From Spirochaetales bacterium (GTDB lineage: Bacteria > Spirochaetota > Spirochaetia > Treponematales > Rectinemataceae), in NCBI GenBank assembly GCA_015657395.1, contig JADLKI010000008.1:190235-199028 (forward strand): DNA of 8,794 nucleotides, read 5' to 3'. Below are positions 6,459 to 8,794 of this stretch, one piece after another. The position numbers and the translations under genes were made by a program. The stretch's first letter is position 1. Each line of letters opens with the position of its first letter. Below the pieces are notes generated by a model. That model was given only the letters and a program-made list of their open reading frames with translations, had not been told where the DNA came from and ran no database searches.

Positions 6459-6520
6459 GGCGCCTGCAACGATATGCTTTCGACACGGAGCGGCCCCGCA
6501 ACTTTTTTCTGTTTTGGTCC

Positions 6521-6549
6521 TTCGCAATTATCTTTTGATAGTATATAGT
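6521..6549 (+). promoter_or_regulatory. Candidate promoter abutting the 6558 start
   Basis: TTCGCA (6521-6526), a 17-nt spacer and TATAGT (6544-6549) resemble a -35/-10 pair. Transcription would start at about 6556-6558, which is the ATG itself, and no Shine-Dalgarno sequence is present. A leaderless mRNA is therefore possible. Alternatively, translation may start further in. Confidence 0.4.
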
Positions 6550-6557
6550 AAAAACAA

Positions 6558-8666
6558 ATGATGGCATCAGTACGTTGGCGTGTGGTGCGGATCGCAATGC
6601 TCTTCGGATTTGCATGTGCAAATCTCCTGTCCGCACCGCTGGCTGCCCAGCAAAACCCATCGCCGCCGCACGCTTTCTCCGACACATTCGATCTCGAATT
6701 CCCCGAAGGAGACACTCTCCGAAAGATAACAGAGCCGGTATTCCTCGGAAAAACAATCTTTCTCCAGAGGCTCGAAGAGAGAACAGCCGCGCGAGCCGCC
6801 GCCGGCTCCTCTGTCCTCCGCCCTCCGCTGGGCCTCGTGCTCTGCGGCGGCTCTGCGCGCGCGTATGCCCACATCGGCGTCCTCAAGGCGCTCGAACAGG
6901 CCGGCATATACCCCGATTTCATTGTCGCGAGCTCCATGGGGGCCATCGTCGGCATGCTCTATGCCGCAGGGTATTCTCCCGACGATATTCAGATGCTCAT
7001 CCATGCAATTCCGCTCGAATCCTACTTTGACATCGTCATCCCCACCAATGGCGGACTCATCAATACCGCAAAGTTCAGGGCGACGCTTCGAAAGCTCACA
7101 GGCAAGCTCGATATCTCGGAGACTGCGATCCCTATCATTGTGACCACTGAAGACCTCAAGTCCCGCCAACAGATATGGCTTGCGGAAGGACCTTTCGACC
7201 GCGTGATGATGGGTGCATTCGCAATGCCCATGATTTTCGAGCCCCAGCCCCTTATCGAATTCGACCTTATCGATGCGGGAGCCACCATCATCGCGCCTGT
7301 CGAACCCGCCCTCAGGATCAGCGACCGGCTGATCATTTCAACCGCGTTCTACGACCGCACCATGAACTTTTCAAACCCGATAACAGTGCTCAACCGCGCG
7401 GTGGACATAGGAAAGACGCGCGCCGGCATGAGAGAAATCGAAAAATCCCGGGCCTTTGTGATCCGCAATGACGTCGAAAATCTCTCCTACATGCAGTTCA
7501 GCGACCCCGACACCATCATCTCGAAAGGCGAACAGAGCGCCCAAAAGGCCCTTGAAAAACTTACTCCTGATCTGCGTTCACAGATTGAAAACTCGCCTCC
7601 TCCCGGCTTCTTTGAGCATCGCGCGCTGATCCATGAGAACTTCATGACAAACATTCGGCAGATGCAAAGCGGCGAGATGCCCTCGACATCGTTCGTGATG
7701 AGAGGTGTTCCGATTCTCAAACTGTTGGAACCATTCTCGCGCGCACCGGGCGAAACAGGAACAGAGCCGCGCATAGGGGCTTCACTCGTATTTTCAGTTT
7801 CAAAACTCAGGGCAGGCCTCTCTTATTTCGCTGCCCTGAACCCAGACCCGGGAAAAGAATGGGCCCTTGAAGCAAGTTTGCAGGCCAATCCTCTGGGGAG
7901 CCTGAATGTATGGCTTACGACTCGCCTCTGGGGAGCATACGGCACGACCTATATTCTGGACCACAGGCCTGAATACTGGGAATTCGCCGGACTTGTAAAG
8001 AATGCCGCAGTACTAAAGAATAAAAAGATCGGATTTCAGCTCGGGGGCGATCTGTTCCTGAGAACAACAGGCACCATCGCGACATGGCAGACATTGGGGC
8101 TTGTAGACCTCGCATCGACCCAAAAATTCTCAAAGAGCGGTTCCGTTCTTCAGCCCTGGTATTCGGCAAGTGTGGGCGGGTTTGTCGAAAATACCTTTGG
8201 AAACCAGATTGCCGCGGGTATTCAAAGCACCCTGATAGGAGGCATCGATTCGACCTGGATCAGCCCCAAGGCCCGTGCCTTTGCAAAAATCTCCCTCAAC
8301 GGACAGGAATTCGGCGGCTCGAAATTCGATGGGTTCCGGAGTTCAGCGCCCCGGACTCCCGCACTCTCCAGCCTCATCACCAACACTGAAATCACCGTTG
8401 TGCTTCGGGACATGTACCTGGACATGGCCGAGGCACTGCTGTTCCGGAATCTCGAGGCCGCACCGTTCTTCGACACGCGCTGGAGCAATGCTTCAGGCGA
8501 AGCCTTCCATATGAGCGACTGGGCGACCGGCCTCTCTTTTTCGTTCGAGGCAAGAGCGTTCGGACTCGCACCTGCCACAATAAGCCTCTACGCAAGCTAC
8601 TCCGGCTCCAGGGTCTTCACTCTCCAAATCCGAACCGGCGTGCTCCTGTCAGGGCAAAGATTTTAA
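6558..8666 (+). CDS. Secreted patatin with outer-membrane barrel domain
   Basis: A 702-residue protein resembling type Vd (PlpD-like) autotransported patatins. It has a signal peptide with basic start RWRVVR (6-11), hydrophobic core 12-28 and probable cleavage near LAA-QQ (28-32). The patatin domain runs from about 91 to 300. It has LCGGSARAYAHIG (95-107) as the oxyanion loop, Ser126 in ASSMG (124-128) and Asp239 in DAG (239-241). From about 390 onward there are alternating, aromatic- and glycine-rich strands ending in Phe702, as in a beta-barrel of the outer membrane. No POTRA domain was obvious; residues 300-390 could hold one or a linker. All three active-site motifs depart from the usual GGGxRG, GxSxG and DGG/A, yet Ser and Asp remain. 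ATG 6558 has no ribosome binding site. A GTG start near Val9/Val10 is an alternative; Met14 would lose the basic n-region. Confidence 0.88.
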   Translation: MMASVRWRVVRIAMLFGFACANLLSAPLAAQQNPSPPHAFSDTFDLEFPEGDTLRKITEPVFLGKTIFLQRLEERTAARAAAGSSVLRPPLGLVLCGGSARAYAHIGVLKALEQAGIYPDFIVASSMGAIVGMLYAAGYSPDDIQMLIHAIPLESYFDIVIPTNGGLINTAKFRATLRKLTGKLDISETAIPIIVTTEDLKSRQQIWLAEGPFDRVMMGAFAMPMIFEPQPLIEFDLIDAGATIIAPVEPALRISDRLIISTAFYDRTMNFSNPITVLNRAVDIGKTRAGMREIEKSRAFVIRNDVENLSYMQFSDPDTIISKGEQSAQKALEKLTPDLRSQIENSPPPGFFEHRALIHENFMTNIRQMQSGEMPSTSFVMRGVPILKLLEPFSRAPGETGTEPRIGASLVFSVSKLRAGLSYFAALNPDPGKEWALEASLQANPLGSLNVWLTTRLWGAYGTTYILDHRPEYWEFAGLVKNAAVLKNKKIGFQLGGDLFLRTTGTIATWQTLGLVDLASTQKFSKSGSVLQPWYSASVGGFVENTFGNQIAAGIQSTLIGGIDSTWISPKARAFAKISLNGQEFGGSKFDGFRSSAPRTPALSSLITNTEITVVLRDMYLDMAEALLFRNLEAAPFFDTRWSNASGEAFHMSDWATGLSFSFEARAFGLAPATISLYASYSGSRVFTLQIRTGVLLSGQRF

Positions 8667-8673
8667 AGACTTC

Positions 8674-8716
8674 AAGAAACAAAAGCGCGCGGTCTTCACA
8701 ATGAAAGCCGCGCGCT
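8674..8716 (-). terminator. Intrinsic terminator for leftward gene
   Basis: A perfect 9-bp GC-rich stem, AGCGCGCGG (8684-8692) with CCGCGCGCT (8708-8716), is followed on the minus strand by a T-rich tail (8683-8674: TTTGTTTCTT, with further T pairing at the stem base). It lies about 28 nt after the stop at 8745. On the plus strand the downstream side is not T-rich, so its main role is for the leftward gene. It may also stop the patatin transcript weakly. Confidence 0.75.
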
Positions 8717-8744
8717 CCATCCCTCTTCTATAAGGGTCGTGTAC

Positions 8745-8794
8745 TTATTTCAACGAATACCGGATACCGATCGTCTGGCTGAAGCCCGATCCAC
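8745..8794 (-). CDS. Probable outer-membrane protein, C-terminal end
   Basis: The last 15-16 codons of a gene entering from the right read GSGFSQTIGIRYSLK, then stop (8747-8745). The alternating polar and hydrophobic residues with a final aromatic strand (GIRYSLK) resemble the closing strand of an outer-membrane beta-barrel. The terminator just beyond supports a leftward gene ending here. Another minus-strand frame (WIGLQPDDRYPVF, stop nearer 8730) is also open over this short stretch, so the frame choice is not certain. Nothing about function can be said beyond the barrel-like end. Confidence 0.5.
   Translation of the reverse strand, partial: GSGFSQTIGIRYSLK

Noticed and set aside
6442..6478. 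TTGACG (6442-6447) with TATGCT (6473-6478) as a plus-strand promoter
   Set aside because: The spacer of 25 nt is too long for a sigma70 promoter.
1..8794. CRISPR arrays, tRNA or rRNA genes, transposases, integrases
   Set aside because: No regularly spaced repeats, RNA-gene-like segments or mobile-element proteins were seen. The cassette idea at 1745-4971 rests only on composition and layout.

Overview
This window comes from a diderm (outer-membrane-bearing) bacterium of moderately high GC. The evidence is a signal-peptide-bearing patatin with a C-terminal beta-barrel and the tail of what looks like another outer-membrane protein. The DXP-independent vitamin B6 pair pdxST and a CNNM/HlyC-type membrane protein fit many phyla. 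A spirochaete-like or deltaproteobacterial-like host is possible, but I cannot fix the taxon from this sequence.

Layout, left to right. (1) The 5' end of a minus-strand RmlD-like SDR protein (1-105). (2) A divergent spacer with a bulged hairpin. (3) pdxS-pdxT on the plus strand (243-1744), overlapping by 4 nt; together they encode the PLP synthase complex. (4) A minus-strand pair of a six-TM membrane protein of unknown function and a cytosolic patatin-like lipase (3690 to 1710). The two genes overlap, and the patatin stop lies 35 nt inside the 3' end of pdxT. (5) A compact divergent promoter region (about 3700-3750) whose two outward -35 boxes form an inverted repeat. (6) A plus-strand pair of a CDP-alcohol phosphatidyltransferase and a GtrA-family flippase-like protein (3831-4971), 1 nt apart. 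(7) A minus-strand CNNM/CBS/CorC_HlyC protein (5033-6319). (8) A plus-strand exported patatin fused to a probable outer-membrane barrel (6558-8666). (9) A strong minus-strand terminator and the last 15 codons of a probable outer-membrane protein (8745-8794).

The most interesting part is 1710-4971. Four genes, all membrane- or phospholipid-facing, sit as two tightly coupled pairs around one shared promoter region. The minus-strand pair is visibly lower in GC than pdxST. As an inference, the four could form a lipid synthesis, turnover and translocation module, perhaps acquired as a cassette next to pdxT. The second patatin, at 6558, is unrelated in layout. It belongs with type Vd (PlpD-like) secreted patatins but has unusual residues in all three catalytic motifs.
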